Below, piece by piece: positions 27,401-39,610 of a stretch of 64,000 bases of DNA (position 1 is the first letter of the stretch; each line of letters opens with the position of its first letter). This DNA is from Fomitopsis serialis (Eukaryota; Basidiomycota; Agaricomycetes; Polyporales; Fomitopsidaceae), in NCBI RefSeq assembly GCF_022376445.1, contig NW_025954994.1:186001-250000 (forward strand). Direction: 5' to 3'. The translations under genes were made by a program, and so were the position numbers. The notes beneath the pieces are model-generated. The model was not told the DNA's origin. It did not search any database and saw nothing but the letters and a program-made list of their open reading frames with translations.

Positions 27401-30400
27401 GGCGAGTGCGGCGGCTGTTGTACCTGAACTTGCAACTGGGGCTGGGACAGCTGTCGGGGCTGCAGGAGCGGCATCCGGCTGAGGCGCTGGTCGTCGTCGG
27501 CCTCGCTTTGCGGGGGGCGAGGCACCGGCGGCGTGCGCGACTCCGCCGGCCGGACATCCTCCTTGGACCCGTGTCCGTGCCCGCTTGCGCTCCTAGCACC
27601 GACGTCGGGCCTGCTCCGGCTCTGCGGGAGATGAACGGCAGAGACAGATGTGGTCTGTGGAGAAGTAACACCAGTACTCGACGGGGTGAAGGCTGCTGAT
27701 GATGCAGAGCCTGATGCTAGTGACGCATGAATGCTGGGGGTAGGCTGCAAAGACCCCACGGAATGGAACGATGGCGCCGACGGAATCTGTTGACGGTGCG
27801 GTGGGTAAGGATGCACGGGTGGCGGCGCTTTGCGGTGCACCGCACGCGGACTGGTCGCCCGACTGGGCGTGGCAGACGAAGACACAGACTGCGGCGGAGA
27901 GTACGGATGTCCACTGGCGGGTTGTTGGTATCCATACGGGTAGCCTTGAGGCGGGTATACGTACGTCTGAGAACCTGGCGGGCTTGGGTGCTGAAAGATC
28001 TGGTGGACGGAGGGGTGAGAGCCGGAGGCGGAGCGCGGGATGACTGGCACTTGTTGATACGATGGCGTACGCGACGGTGAACGTGGGCCTGGTTGAGCGG
28101 ATGGACGCCGCGAGTCAGACTTGCTAGAAGGTGTCCGGCTTGATACCGGCACTGGCTGTACAGCGGAAGCCGAATGGTGAGAGGAGGACGGTGTTCGCTA
28201 TGGGAACGCGTACTGTTAGTATCTAGCAGTCACAATGGATTGAGAGATGTAGAAGCAAGCATCGCGAAACGTATACCCTGCCATGCGCGACACACATGCT
28301 GCCATCAAGCGCCCAATATACACGCCGTAAAATCACAACCACACCCACTATTCGGGTCCAAGGATATCGCAGTACCAACACCATTGCAAGCTACCCCGGT
28401 CCCGTAGGTTTGCCAATTGGTACGACCAGGGACGCCCGAGGAAGACGCCCTACAACTTGGAAAGGAGCTCACCGGGGCTACGGAACGCGAGCGCGCTGCA
28501 GACGCGCCACTGTCGCGGTCATGAGACCTCCTACTACTCTGTGACCTCCCCGTGGTGATATGCGGTCTGCTCTGACTGCCAGTACGGGTCTGAGTGACAT
28601 CCCTGTAGCTCCCGGGTGCGTACGTGCTGGGGTCAGGTTGCGGACGATGAGAGCGGACACTCTGACGAACGTGCACCTCCCTGTCGCGAGTGGGGGCGTC
28701 GAAGCCAGGCTGGAAAGACGGGTATACGCTGGTGCGGACAGGCATCCCAGTGGACGAGCGCGACGGCGAGAGTCAAGTCGAGAAAGCAGGCGGCCTCGCC
28801 TCGGGCAAGAGAACAAAGCAAGGGTCGCGAAAAGCCTCGCGAGCACGCGCGCTGCACGGGTTATAACGCGAGCATAAGGTTGCAACTGGCGCCGATCGAT
28901 GCAGCGCAAAACGCCATGTTCCTGGGCCGTGTACGTACGGGGCTCGACCCTGGCAACAAGATTGGCAGCACGGACTCGTCAATTGACGCACGACATCCCC
29001 GTTCTTTTGCCTAACACAGCACGCATGCCGGCGCCTGCAGGCTCTTGTCCTCTCCCACCCTCCAAGTCCGCTCCGTGGACGCCGCCACAGCGTCGTCGTC
29101 GTCGCGTCCGCCCTCTCACCCACGACGAACATTGCGCGACACAGCCCAGCGGTGGCTCGGCGAATACCGATTGAGCGGTAGCCGCGATGCTCTGCATGCC
29201 TGAATGACAGTACAGGTGACATCATGTCTCCTCGGCGGGAAGTCCGGGTGCTGTGCGAGACACGGAGCGCCGAAGGCTAGAGCCTAATTGAATTCAGCAC
29301 CGCGCGATCGAACCCCCGACCCCGAAGATCATTAATGCACCGCGCGTCGACAACCTGTCGCGGGGCCGGACAAGTAGCGAGGCAGGCAACGAGTGGTGCT
29401 TGACATCTGCAGCAAAAAGCATCAAGAAAGGATTCCCAAGGCTGCCAATGCACCCTGGTTCTCCTGCTATCCCGTAAGCAGACGACCGAAGATCAGCTTC
29501 ACGATGCATGCAGAAGGTTTTGTTCTTATGCTCCATGAAAGCCCGAGACGAACGTTTCGCACTTCAGCGAAGTTGGTGACACTCGCGCGAAATTCGCGTC
29601 ACCGGAACATGCGCCAGTCAACAGGCTGAACTTCTTGAAGTTACGGTACACTTGCCCAAAATGCATCGAGCCATGCGAATGTCACTCGCATAGTGCATAT
29701 CAGAGGTCGAGCCAGATCTGATGCATAATGAGAATGTGTACCATAGACTCGAAGTGCCGAATCCCGGTCTGGACCAACATGCAACGGGAAATACTGATAC
29801 GTTTCCCCCGGATAGCAAAAGCGACATGCCCAGAACAGACCGCATCTCAATGGTCCTGTCCAAGACAGACAATTGCACATAGAACGCGCGTGTCTAGGAC
29901 ACAGTGACACGACAGCAATTGGCACAGTGATGCATGGACGGCGCGTCCCAGCACAAACGGGGTACCATTGAACCCCTTCACGCCGATGTCACGCTCTTTG
30001 ATCGACAGTGAACCACATGAAATGCAAGGCAGGGCATACGTTGTGCCATTTCGAGCACAGAGCGTCCTCTGAAGAGGAAGCATGTGCAACATGGCCCACA
30101 GACGACCATTTGAGGCGGGAATAGAGAGGACAACAGTCAACGCAAATGAAACACACACCTTCTCGTCCGCCTTCTCCTTGCTCTTCAATCCAAATGCAGC
30201 AAGCAGCGAGTACTTCCTCCTCGGCTTGCTCGACTCCGTCGTCGGCGAGGGAGGAACTACTGCAGGTCCAGGCGTGCGCGTGGGCGCAGACGCTCCGACC
30301 GGATCGACCGGCGTAGGCAATGGCTTGTCGACAGATGCCTTTGACGAGGACGCGACCAGATCCGATGAGGACGGCGCCTGTCCCTCATGTCGCCGTTGCT

Positions 30401-32112
30401 CTCGATGTGGCGCGGAACTCTGTTGAGCATGTGGTGGCGGCGGCACCTGCTCGCTGCCCGGTCTGCTCCCCTGTCCAACTGCACTGCTGGCGCTGCTCGG
30501 TGGCGTCGGGAGCCCACTACTCCGGACGCTCGCACCTGTGACTGACGCACCGCTCGACATGCTCCGATGATGTCCGCCCCCGAAGCCATAGCCATACATC
30601 CTCCCACCGTGCCGCGCGGAGGGCGAGAGCGGCGGGCCCATGCTGCCTTGTCGCCGCCCGAGATTCCGCCCGTTCTCGAAAGAGCGCGACGGCCGCAGGG
30701 ACGGCGCCGGGTGCGCGCCCGGCACGGGCGGATACGTGTGCATGGGCGATTGCGAGCTGACTGTGGACGGCGCGCTCGAGCTCGGCGTAGGCGCGGCGGC
30801 GTATGGTGGGTAGTGATGTGCATGATGCGCCGCGAGCGGGGCGTACCCCGGTGGATGTGATGGGTCTGCGTGGTTGTAACCTGCAGCGGGATCTGACGCA
30901 TTCGACGTGTTAGATGGCGTTCGAAATGGAGCGGGTGCGCGAGAGCTCGTTCGCCTACCCAGCTTCGCGGAAGGGTGTTCATGGGATTTGCAGACGTTGT
31001 TTGGCTTTGCAGACTGGCCGAGAGATCGCGCTGTCTCTGCATGTCCGCCTCGTATTGTCGTTGTGCTTCCATTTGCTGCTCATGCCGTCTCTGAGCTTCC
31101 ATTTGCTGTTCGTGCCGTCTCTGAGCCTCTTCTTGTTGCCTTCGGGCCTCATCTTGTTGTCTCTGGGCGTCCTCCTGTTGTCTCTGGGCTTCGTCCTGCC
31201 TCCTCCTCTCAGCCTCTGCATGAGCATTCGCCTCCTCTTCCTCCCTCGCTCTCGCCCACGCTGCCTCTCTTGCTCTCCGCGCCTCCTCTTCCTCCTTCTC
31301 CTCTCTACGTCGCCGACGTCTCTCCTCCCGCTCCCTAGCCCGCGCAACCTCTGCCTCCATCGCCTCTCTTTCCTTCTCTCGTTTGCGCTTGTCCCTGTCA
31401 CGCGCACGTTCGTCGGATTCTCGTTGTCGCTCCCGCTCGGCATCACGACGCGCTCTCCGCTCCAGCGTCGATAGCGGCGACTCCGGCTTCAGCTGCATGA
31501 CCCGTTCGGCGTCCCTCGCTCTGTCCTCCTCTGCTTCCGCTCCTCACGTCTGCGCTCCCGCTCCTGCAGCTCCTCCGCCGTCCGATGGCTCTGCGCCCGC
31601 TTGCGCTGCCCCTCCTCTGCCGCGTCGGGCCGTTCGGCACTAGCGCTCTTCGCGAACCGTGCGTACAGCGGGGGCACGGACGTAGTCGCGACCTCCTCGC
31701 TTCGCCTCATTGGTACGCCCATGTCCCGCTCCTTGCCTTTGCGGACGCCGGTATGCGTGCCGCATGCTGGTCGTTGCGCCGCTCGTTCTCCCTGGGTCTC
31801 TCCCGCCCACGCTCCCTCTCCCTCTCCTTCCCTTGCTGCTCCCTGGCACGGACATCGGCACCCCCGAGTTTGTGCTCGGCACTGTGACCCCGCTGCTCGT
31901 GATGACCGGTATCGATCCGGTGCGCATGTGGTTGAGCGTCGCGCGTGTGAGATGCGGGAGCGGGTCGACGGACGGTGGCGCCTGTCGCGAGGACGGGCCA
32001 GAGGTAGAAGCCTGCATCTTGGTAGGTTGTGAGATCACGAGCCCGGCGTCGACGTCGAGGGGGCTGGGGCCTCAACGGAGGTAGACCGCTTGCGTCGGTG
32101 GAGGAGAGGCAT
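24427..32112 (-). CDS. Giant Pro/Ser-rich, coiled-coil protein with conserved C-terminal domain, function unknown
   Basis: No function can be assigned. From a start at 32112 (MPLLHRRKRSTSVEAPAP) the minus strand reads a Ser/Pro-rich N-terminus, then a long highly charged Glu/Arg/Gln coiled coil (about 31.1-31.7 kb, with repeated QRRHEQQMEA units). A Pro/Ser/His-rich stretch ends KYSLLAAFGLKSKEKADEK near 30.16 kb. Further Pro/Ser/Gln-rich exons follow at 28.2-28.8 and 26.5-28.15 kb, with the motif GKPRIFAA twice. The globular C-terminus is well conserved in character: WLSDESIVTCEEELKKAG, VVWDIAIGDEGNIGRMVWDG, DLPKYLPTLAFPPSYFHRV, HIDIAPWGEEIAANLQLLQD, VHRSSFTI, VDPGWYGRVVVEAEGTNE, and the final exon SRPGEIWIRTVREKERLR ending at 24427. 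Similar C-termini occur in basidiomycete hypothetical proteins, as far as I recall. Several homopolymer-type frame breaks are present (for example near 32042). Between 28.9 and 30.1 kb no exon is recognised, so two genes are possible. Confidence 0.6.
28900..30130. other. Gap inside the giant gene locus, no exon recognised
   Basis: The coding character stops at a good donor after SKEKADEK (near 30157, minus strand). It resumes near 28.8 kb with Arg/Ser-rich sequence that includes MPVRTSVYPSFQPGFD. The 1.2 kb between is too long for a typical intron here. It could be an inserted element, an unusual intron, or the intergenic space between two genes. Confidence 0.4.
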
Positions 32113-33436
32113 CGCGCCTGGGGAGTGAGTTAATGTACGATATCGCGTGTGTAGATGTGATTGCGTGAAGGTCGGACGTGCGTGGGTGAGCGTGGAAGTC
32201 GTGGTGGAGAAGTCGTGAGGTGGGTCGTTCGAAGCCTGGGTCTACGGATCTAGCAAGGATCTAGTATCTGTCAAAAGATTGCTAGGAGTTGAACGTTAGC
32301 ACTGCTGGATACAACACTTGGACTTGCGAGAAAGCACCTCGCCGAGGACACGCGAGGTTGTACTCCGGGTCGCGTACGGCAGATGCAATTGGTGGAGAAA
32401 TCGATGTTCTGCGGCCGATGCGCCAACTATGCCATACGCCCGAGTTAAGAACACTGAGAAACCCGCCGCGAGACGCATATAGCCAGCGATTGTGCACATA
32501 CCGGTGGGCGTCGGGGCCAACGTCGTAGACGCCTGGCGGCTCTGCGATACCAGCGACCAGGAGGTCCGCACGCCCCTCTCTCTCCGTTCCACCAACGCGA
32601 AAAACACAATATTGACGACTCACGCACGAAAACGCCGATTTCAGCGGCAGGGATGTGCACAACCTCCGTTCAGGCGACGAGGTGAGCGTGTGAGCGAGCG
32701 TCGAATAGGGTTTGGTTCGAATGAGGCGCGAGGCAACCTGCTGATTGTCGGGGCCCGAGGAATACGGCCAGCGAGAAGGACTGGGTGGCTGAGCTTGAAT
32801 GTCTAGCGGGGAAACAGACGTGCGAGCGGTCTCCGAGCTATAGGTATGTCCAGGTTCATTCGATTCGATTCGAGTTGAATCCAGAGGATGATTCGAGGAT
32901 GGAAAGACGAGTTCATTGCTGGAATTTCAAGTTTGACAATGGCATACCAGGGGTAGGTCGGCGCCGCGTGGTCGATGGTGACGTCGCTTTCTATAGACCC
33001 CAGGGAACGAACATTGTAGCCGTACCGTCGATATAGACGATGGCAAGGTCAATGTTAAGCGGCAGGTGAAGTCCTGATAATTGTCGTTGAAGAACGGAGA
33101 CAAGGTTGGACGGAGCGGTGGAAGCTCTGAAGGTGGACTCAGCAGCTGAGTAGCTCCACATTTATTCAGTATTGAGGACATCAAAATCCGGCATCCAGAA
33201 GTGCATTGGTCTCCAACTGGCCTCATCAAGCTTACTGTGTCCAGTAGATGACATCAAGCCGTGTATGTACTCTTTGTACTAAGTAGATAGCGCATTTACG
33301 TGGAATATCTACAACTGGCTTCGAAGCTCAGCTCAGCGCTACAGTCCGTACGTAGTGGATGAGTTCGGATGGCGTAAGTAAATGCGTACGCTGAAAATAG
33401 TTCAAAGTCCTGATCATACCGAGGTCCGTGCAGTTG
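32113..33436. other. Intergenic stretch between giant gene and DUF6533 gene C
   Basis: It should contain the promoter of the giant gene (minus) and the 3' flank of gene C (minus). No coding sequence or repeat was recognised. Confidence 0.5.
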
Positions 33437-35158
33437 CTAGGTGATGTTGGCACACCTCGCCGCTTCCATCCACTGTACACTATGTTCTACGAACCCATCC
33501 TCTGTGATCGTATATCAGCCAGGTTCACCGCAAGATCACGACAAGCGCGTACCTGTCTGGAACGTAGCAAACATTAAGCTGGGGTTCGAATCATCTGTTG
33601 CAGGCGTATCAGGTCCCAGAGTAAATGACTTGGTTCCCAGCGCTATGTTTTGGTGCGCCACTTTGTTGAGGTTGATCAACAGGCGGGAGACGAGAATATT
33701 TGCCATGCTGATTGGTGGCGATTACGTGACCCTTCGGCGAAACTGAAGCAATTCAAGACCTACGCAGTAAAGACGAAATGGGTGCCGTATGCCTATGGCT
33801 CGGAGTCAAAACCCATCTCAGTGCATAAGTGAAAACGACGTACATGCTCAAGATGTACCACCATCTGAACTAGGTTCAGAACGAGGAGGACCCTATTGAG
33901 CGCAGCATTGTCAACGACGAGGTTCCGACTATATGCGCATATAGGCTAACAAGAAGCATAGAATACCTATGGAGATGAGCGCACAGCGTCAGGTGCCAGC
34001 TAGAAGGCGACCACACGAACGAATTACACACCATCTCTCATGAGCAGGACGATTATGCTAACGCCCCTCGTTCCAGTTGGCCACCACCCGTGGATGTTCA
34101 TGGAGGTGGAACCTCCGACTCCGTGACAAGTCTTCAGCCAGGTAGTCACGATTACGATGACATCGGACGCTATTGCGCAAGCTCGGGAAGCCCATAGCAC
34201 TATTAGACTGGTTAATTCAAGGCTTCGGGTGGCACTCAGAATGACATACATCTAGCATGATAGTCAGCGACACTCAGCCTTGTTGAAGTAGTGTAGACAT
34301 ACCTGTGATCAGTTTTGGGAGAAAGATACTGGTAGCTTGCGCATGCGGTGAGGCCCGGGATGAGGGGCATGAGGACCAGCTCCATGGTTGCATAAACGAC
34401 CTAAGACACATATAAATCATCAGTGCTTATGTATCAGGCCCGTACGGCTACTTTTCTCACTATGTAACACACAGAGGTATTATGCTCAGTATGGAGGTGA
34501 TGGCGTAAGTATGATGCTTTGACTCAAAGCTTGTATACGCAGAGCCGAGACCCCTAAAAACCGCGTCAGCCCTTCGCAGAAAAGTCCGAGAGGCTGCTAG
34601 CTTACATGTCCATATAAGGTACGAGAGACATAGACATATTTCGTTCGCAATGACTTGCCCTTTACAGCTGACGCAAAATGAGTCTCTGAGCAACACAAAA
34701 GACATATCACGCACGTCTATGGAAAAGATAATAGGGATCAAATCATGACCTCGGATGCTTGGCACTAGCAGGACCACGCACAATGAGAGAATGCCACGAC
34801 AAAATCCCCAGTATGTATAGCACTGCAGTTGCCAACATGGTGAACCTATTCAGGTAGAACACGAATGCAACGCGCATTCGTGTACCCCAGATGAAGTGCG
34901 CCTCGTCTCCGAATGTAAGTAGATAATCGAAGAGTAACAACGCTATATAGCAAACAGAATCAGTCTGGTTAGCCATATTGTGGGTCGTCCATACTCGCGC
35001 GACTCACCAGCAGATGCAAGTTGACAGTAATTAATGGTGTAGCTGTCGCGGATCGTCAGTGCTGATGCACTACATAGGTGACATCGTTACGAGACTCACT
35101 TGTCGAGCAGTACTTGGGCCAAAGGCTTGTCAGTGCCGTGGACTTGAACGCGGTCCAT
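33437..35158 (-). CDS. DUF6533 membrane protein, gene C
   Basis: Predicted multi-pass membrane protein, function unknown. The N-terminus is very well preserved: start at 35158 (MDRVQVHGTDKPLAQVLLDN), then YTINYCQLASA and the core ALLLFDYLLTFGDEAHFIWG with VAFVFYLNRFTML. Next come CKGQVIANEICLCLSYLIW, SALRIQALSQS and ITSILSIIPLCVT. Further exons give VYATMELVLMPLIPGLTACA, ACAIASDVIVIVTTWLKT with LLMRDG, and MANILVSRLLINLNKVAHQN with a polar tail ending ARCANIT at 33437. One break lies near 34502: aligned to gene D, the ITSIL segment is one base short where ACGGCC would restore the frame and ACGCC is present. Exon order equals genes A and D. Confidence 0.75.
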
Positions 35159-36328
35159 GGTGCTCTTCCCTATAGAGTACAGCTCTGTTGCATGCTCTCC
35201 GGGTGTGCAGCATGCGGGATCTAGACAAAACAACTCGTGGGTCATGCATCGTCGACGGCGGACGATTTTCAGGCTAAAGTAGCCTGTCCTGAGTCCTCCG
35301 GAGTCCGCTGATCATCCTCAGCGGATCAGCAGATGGCGATCCCGGAGCACTGCCACCAGCAACCAAGATGCAGCGGGCTATTAGACCCGGCTAAGTAGCC
35401 GTGCATCTATCAGGAGGCTGTAACTCACGCACGTACTGCGGCTCATGTGGAAGGCGATCATTCCGCGTGGCCGGTGGAAATGTGTGGTTGACGCAGCATG
35501 TCCAAACCTAGTCCACACGATGGGGCGACGATTTAGGACAACGTGGTCGGAGTGATGATGAGCGCGCATGACGATGCAGGACTTCCATTCAGCATGAGAG
35601 TCTGCAGGGAGTCGTCAGCGGGCGAAGCAGAACGACTCATCTTCACCCCTTCTACTACGCACCGCCCTAGTCTACGCTGCAATCCTTCGCAACGATCACA
35701 TAGGATATAATGCACAACGACGTGAGTCGCGCTGATAGTGATGAAAGTATCAATTTGTTAGGACACTGGCAAGCGGATGGAGTGCTTGTCGTCCCCTGTA
35801 GCCACGGAGGAGCCGTACATGCGCTGCGCAACTCTACCCGTATAACCGAGACGAGAACATAACTTAACTGCTGTCCAACGAGGCCGTCGATCGTCCAGGT
35901 TCGTACCCAAAGTGCTTGCAAGAGGCCGCTCTGATGCCTCGTCACATTTGCGATTTTTCTGCGGTATCGTCCAAGTATCTTGATGTACGTCTCGTGGAGG
36001 TGACGGCACGCGTTGTCCGGAAGCCGAGTGCTGAACAATTTAACTGGAGGTCGAGCGTGGTGTGCAAGGTTCCGGATGGCGAGCCGCCGTCTCTGTAAAC
36101 AATCCAGTCCTATCAGATATACACGGATACTCCGTTGGCAAATAGGAAGGTGGATGGATCAGTCGTGATCACATTATGTGGCAGAGCGTAGTTTCTGGCT
36201 CTATGACCTAAGTAGACGGCAGCGATCGAGCGGAGCACCGGCTCGCGTTATGTATCTGTGAATGGGACAAGCTTACAACACTTGTTTATACACCAGCTCT
36301 ACTGGCCGTGGACAAGAACATGAGTATT
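35159..36328. other. Intergenic stretch between DUF6533 genes C and D
   Basis: No recognisable coding domain was found. A minus-strand open frame at 35667-36038 has no family resemblance. The promoter of gene C must lie at the left end. Confidence 0.45.
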
Positions 36329-38041
36329 CTATGCATCGGTGTCGAAACGATCTACAATCAACAGTGAGCACATCTACGGACGTTTGAGCAATGCATGACG
36401 CTGCACACCTGTTGTGACAGAGGCAAACATGATCGTCGGAGCCTCAGCTTCCGTACACCCGGGGCTTGCCAGCCAGTGGCTCCCTCGCTGCGTGCCCGGA
36501 TCAAGCATGACGTTTTTGTTCACCGCCTCATTGAGGTTGATCAGCAATCGCGAGACGAGAACGCTCGCCATCCTGCGTCGACAATGAGGAGTGCAGCTGG
36601 ATTGGTACGAACGAGAAGACCAACGATGTAATGAAGACGTTCAAAACGCCGTAGGCCTAGTCGGAGCATGAGCATATGTCCTTGGCGCACTTAGTATCGT
36701 GGACGACTTACAGTCTGGAAACTCGTGAGCATCTGTGCGACGTTGAGGGCGAGAAGCACGCTGATCGGAACGTCAGCCATACATCAGCTTCGCGAAGAAG
36801 AGCGACTCACAGGAAGCATAGCATCCCTAATACAGCGTTCGTCAGAAATCCTGCCCAGCAGTGCACGGCACTAACGCACCATCTCGGATAAGCAGATGCC
36901 CGAGCGTAGGTGCGTCAGAGCGGCCACTCAGCATCTCCCGCAGGCAAAAGACGCGGAGTCTGTTCCCAGAGCCTGACGTCCTGTACCATGTCGCCACGAT
37001 CACGATCAGATCACTTGCGATCGCGCATGCGCGGGAGGCGTACAACACTGTGTTCATGGACGTGAGTGAGCCGTGTGGGCTACGTTGCGCAGAGCGGACA
37101 ACGCACGTCTAAAGCCATTGCGTACGCGTCAGCCAGAATCCTACTGTTGAGCGCACAGAGCGGACTGCTTACCGTGTATTCAGACTATGCGAGAGGCTAT
37201 TTTGGGTTGCGCAGGTTGTGATGCTGGGTACGAGGGGAATCGTAATGAAGGTCGTTCTGGCGTACAGGACCTTCTCCCCGACAGCTGTGAGCATTGGGTT
37301 GGAATTCTGGGTCGCGGCTCTCACCAAGTTGGATACAAATGGCATGATGCCGAGCAGTAGCGTTACACAGGCGAGTGCACGACTCTGGCTGAGGGCCCTG
37401 ACGCGAATTGCGGAAACCCCTGTCTAGCTAGTCAGCACACTTCTTGGAATGGTGGGGATATATGCGCGTCTTACAGGCCCAGATTATATACGAGGCGGAC
37501 AGAAAGACTTCATTGGCGATCAGTAAGCCTTTGCAGCTGTGCGGAAACGAGGTTCAGTCACGCTACTATATGCGGCAAGTTACGAGGTAGACGTACTCCT
37601 GTGTACATTCGACGTTGAAAAAACGATGAAGCATGGATCATCGATCAATATTGGTGATATGGACAGCGAACACGCTACATACCTCTACAGAAGACCAAGA
37701 TAGAATGCCGAGTATGCCCGTCACCGCCAACCCCACCATAGTCACTCGGTTGAGGAAGAACACGAACGCCGCAGACAACTTCCGGCCCCATATGAAGCGC
37801 ACTTCGCTTCCGATGGTCAGACAGTAGTCGTAGATTATGAGGGCTATGATTATGACGTTTCTGAGTTAGTGTACCTCATGAGAGTTGTGTGCCGCGATGC
37901 TCACCTGCGGGTGCTAGTTGGCTATAGTTTGCAGCGAAGCTACACGGAGACATCAATATAGTACCGGCAAAGAGGTTGAGTAGGAACATACTTCTGCGTA
38001 AGATAGCTCGCGATCTGTACTTCACTGACGCCGGCCTTCAT
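36329..38041 (-). CDS. DUF6533 membrane protein, gene D
   Basis: Best preserved member of the local subfamily; predicted multi-pass membrane protein of unknown function. It starts at 38041 (MKAGVSEVQIASYLTQ), then FAANYSQLAPA and the core ALIIYDYCLTIGSEVRFIWG with AAFVFFLNRVTMVGLAVTG. Then come CKGLLIANEVFLSASYIIWA, AIRVRALSQSRALACVTLLL, TAVGEKVLYARTTFITIP and ASRACAIASDLIVIVATWYR with TLGHLLIRDG. The last exons give VLLALNVAQMLTSFQT, AYGVLNVFITSLVF, MASVLVSRLLINLNEAV and a short end at 36329. The middle and 3' exons are nearly identical to truncated copy B on the opposite strand. The join between the domain-core exon and the CKGLLIANE exon does not fit in phase by eye, so either a small exon is missed or one base is wrong. 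Confidence 0.75.
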
Positions 38042-39610
38042 GGTGTAGAATCTGTAGAGAATGGAGGTGGCAGGAAGCCAGTGTGGGCATAGGTTTCTGA
38101 CTGGGACAGTCAGTGTTCAGAAACTGCCAGGGATATATACACATACCAAAGCGGCGCCCTTGACATGATGATCACTACGAAGATCCACAAGGTGTGCGTT
38201 TTCCCACAAGCATGCGGAAGAAGGAAGCTAAGACCCGGGAAGATCCTGCGGGCATCCGCAAGCATGCATCTCTGGCGTTCAGGCCGGAGAAATCAGATGA
38301 TACAGCCTTCGGCAGTGAAGAGGTATCTCTTCACGAAAGATGATCGTTAACGTGCGTTCTGCAAATCCACAGGCGTCGTTTTTGAACGATCGAAGGGAGT
38401 AGCACGAAGCAAATCATGGGAGAGCAAGGAAATGGAAGCACGAACCAGTACGCTATGCATGGCATAGCAGAATCAAGACTTTTGGATGCGCGGGCTTCCA
38501 CAAGTCCTAGTACCAGCGATGGGCGCCGGCGTTAGCATGCGTCCTGAAAAAGCCATGCCTTCGTTCTCAATGACGGAAAGGACATAGCGATGACTTGTGG
38601 TAACAAGGGTGAGATTGGTCTGGAGAGGTACTCAGCAAAGCATATCAGTCAATAGACGGGGACACGGACCATTCTTCGATGCATATATGAATGCATGCAG
38701 TGCAGGGCACACGCGCTCCGCCTGTGCACGAATTCGACCGGGAAGGGGTCCATTGGAAGCACGCTGCCGTCACTGCATGATCATCGCCATTGGCATTTTC
38801 TGTCAGCTATTATGCACAGCAATGAGTCGTGAGTGTGCCACAAGTACTGGTATACGCGTATTGTTGGGATTCCGAATGCAGGTCATCGCGGGAATCAGTA
38901 TGCATGTTAGTGATAGGCGCTCGCCGCTACAGGCGCGCTACCCACCAAGTCCGTCCTGCACAAATCCTGCACCGGGTCCGGAACTCTATTAAAGCATGCA
39001 CGCGTAAGAACTCTGGCATGCTCCGAAACGTTAAACTCTTTCGATTTCGGGTTTGAAGAATGTTATGGGTAGGTATCCTTTGACCCCTACAGGATTGGCC
39101 ACGCAGTGATAAGGACCAATTTCCATGGGAACTAGTACTAATCCATGAACAGTCTGCCATGGCCATATGGAAGCCACGTCGTCGTCCTCAATGCCAGCAA
39201 CGCAATACTACCAGTACTTGCCATAAGTAGCTAGGACTCATCTCTTCCACGCTGCACGCATGCTCCACCTCCGAGGTCTTGTGCTACCCGTACAGCCTAC
39301 CTCCGACTCGGACAAAACCCTAACTGCTTCATTTCATCTAACAGAGCCTACTTGCAATAGTACGCCGCCCAGATACGCCATAGGCTCGGGTTTCAGGCCG
39401 CTCTGGGGCAATCGGCATTATCCAGCCCACAAGTCGCCTCCGGCCAAGAACAGGAGGAAGGGCGCCGGACCGGAGGATAATGATAAGTATGCTGTGACGG
39501 CTAGTACATACTGCATATATACACGGGCGCAGTATCGATCGTCCCTCTCCGATGGACAACCATATCCCCAGGTAACACTTCGCCGCGCTGAAAACCCGTA
39601 CTAAGGGAGG
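38042..39610. other. Intergenic stretch between divergent DUF6533 genes D and E
   Basis: Genes D (minus) and E (plus) point away from each other across this stretch, so both promoters should be here. No other gene was recognised; the plus-strand open frame at 38597-38992 has no family resemblance. Confidence 0.45.

Noticed and set aside
26569..27699. 376-codon open frame on the plus strand
   Set aside because: It is antisense to the Pro/Ser-rich exons of the giant gene and has the Arg/Leu-rich composition typical of a shadow frame.
29270..29350. tRNA-like T-arm on the minus strand (ggggttcgatc preceded by a possible AAT anticodon loop)
   Set aside because: The T-stem halves (GGGGG and GCGCG) do not pair, and no anticodon or acceptor stem can be formed. 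At best it is a decayed tRNA or SINE fragment.
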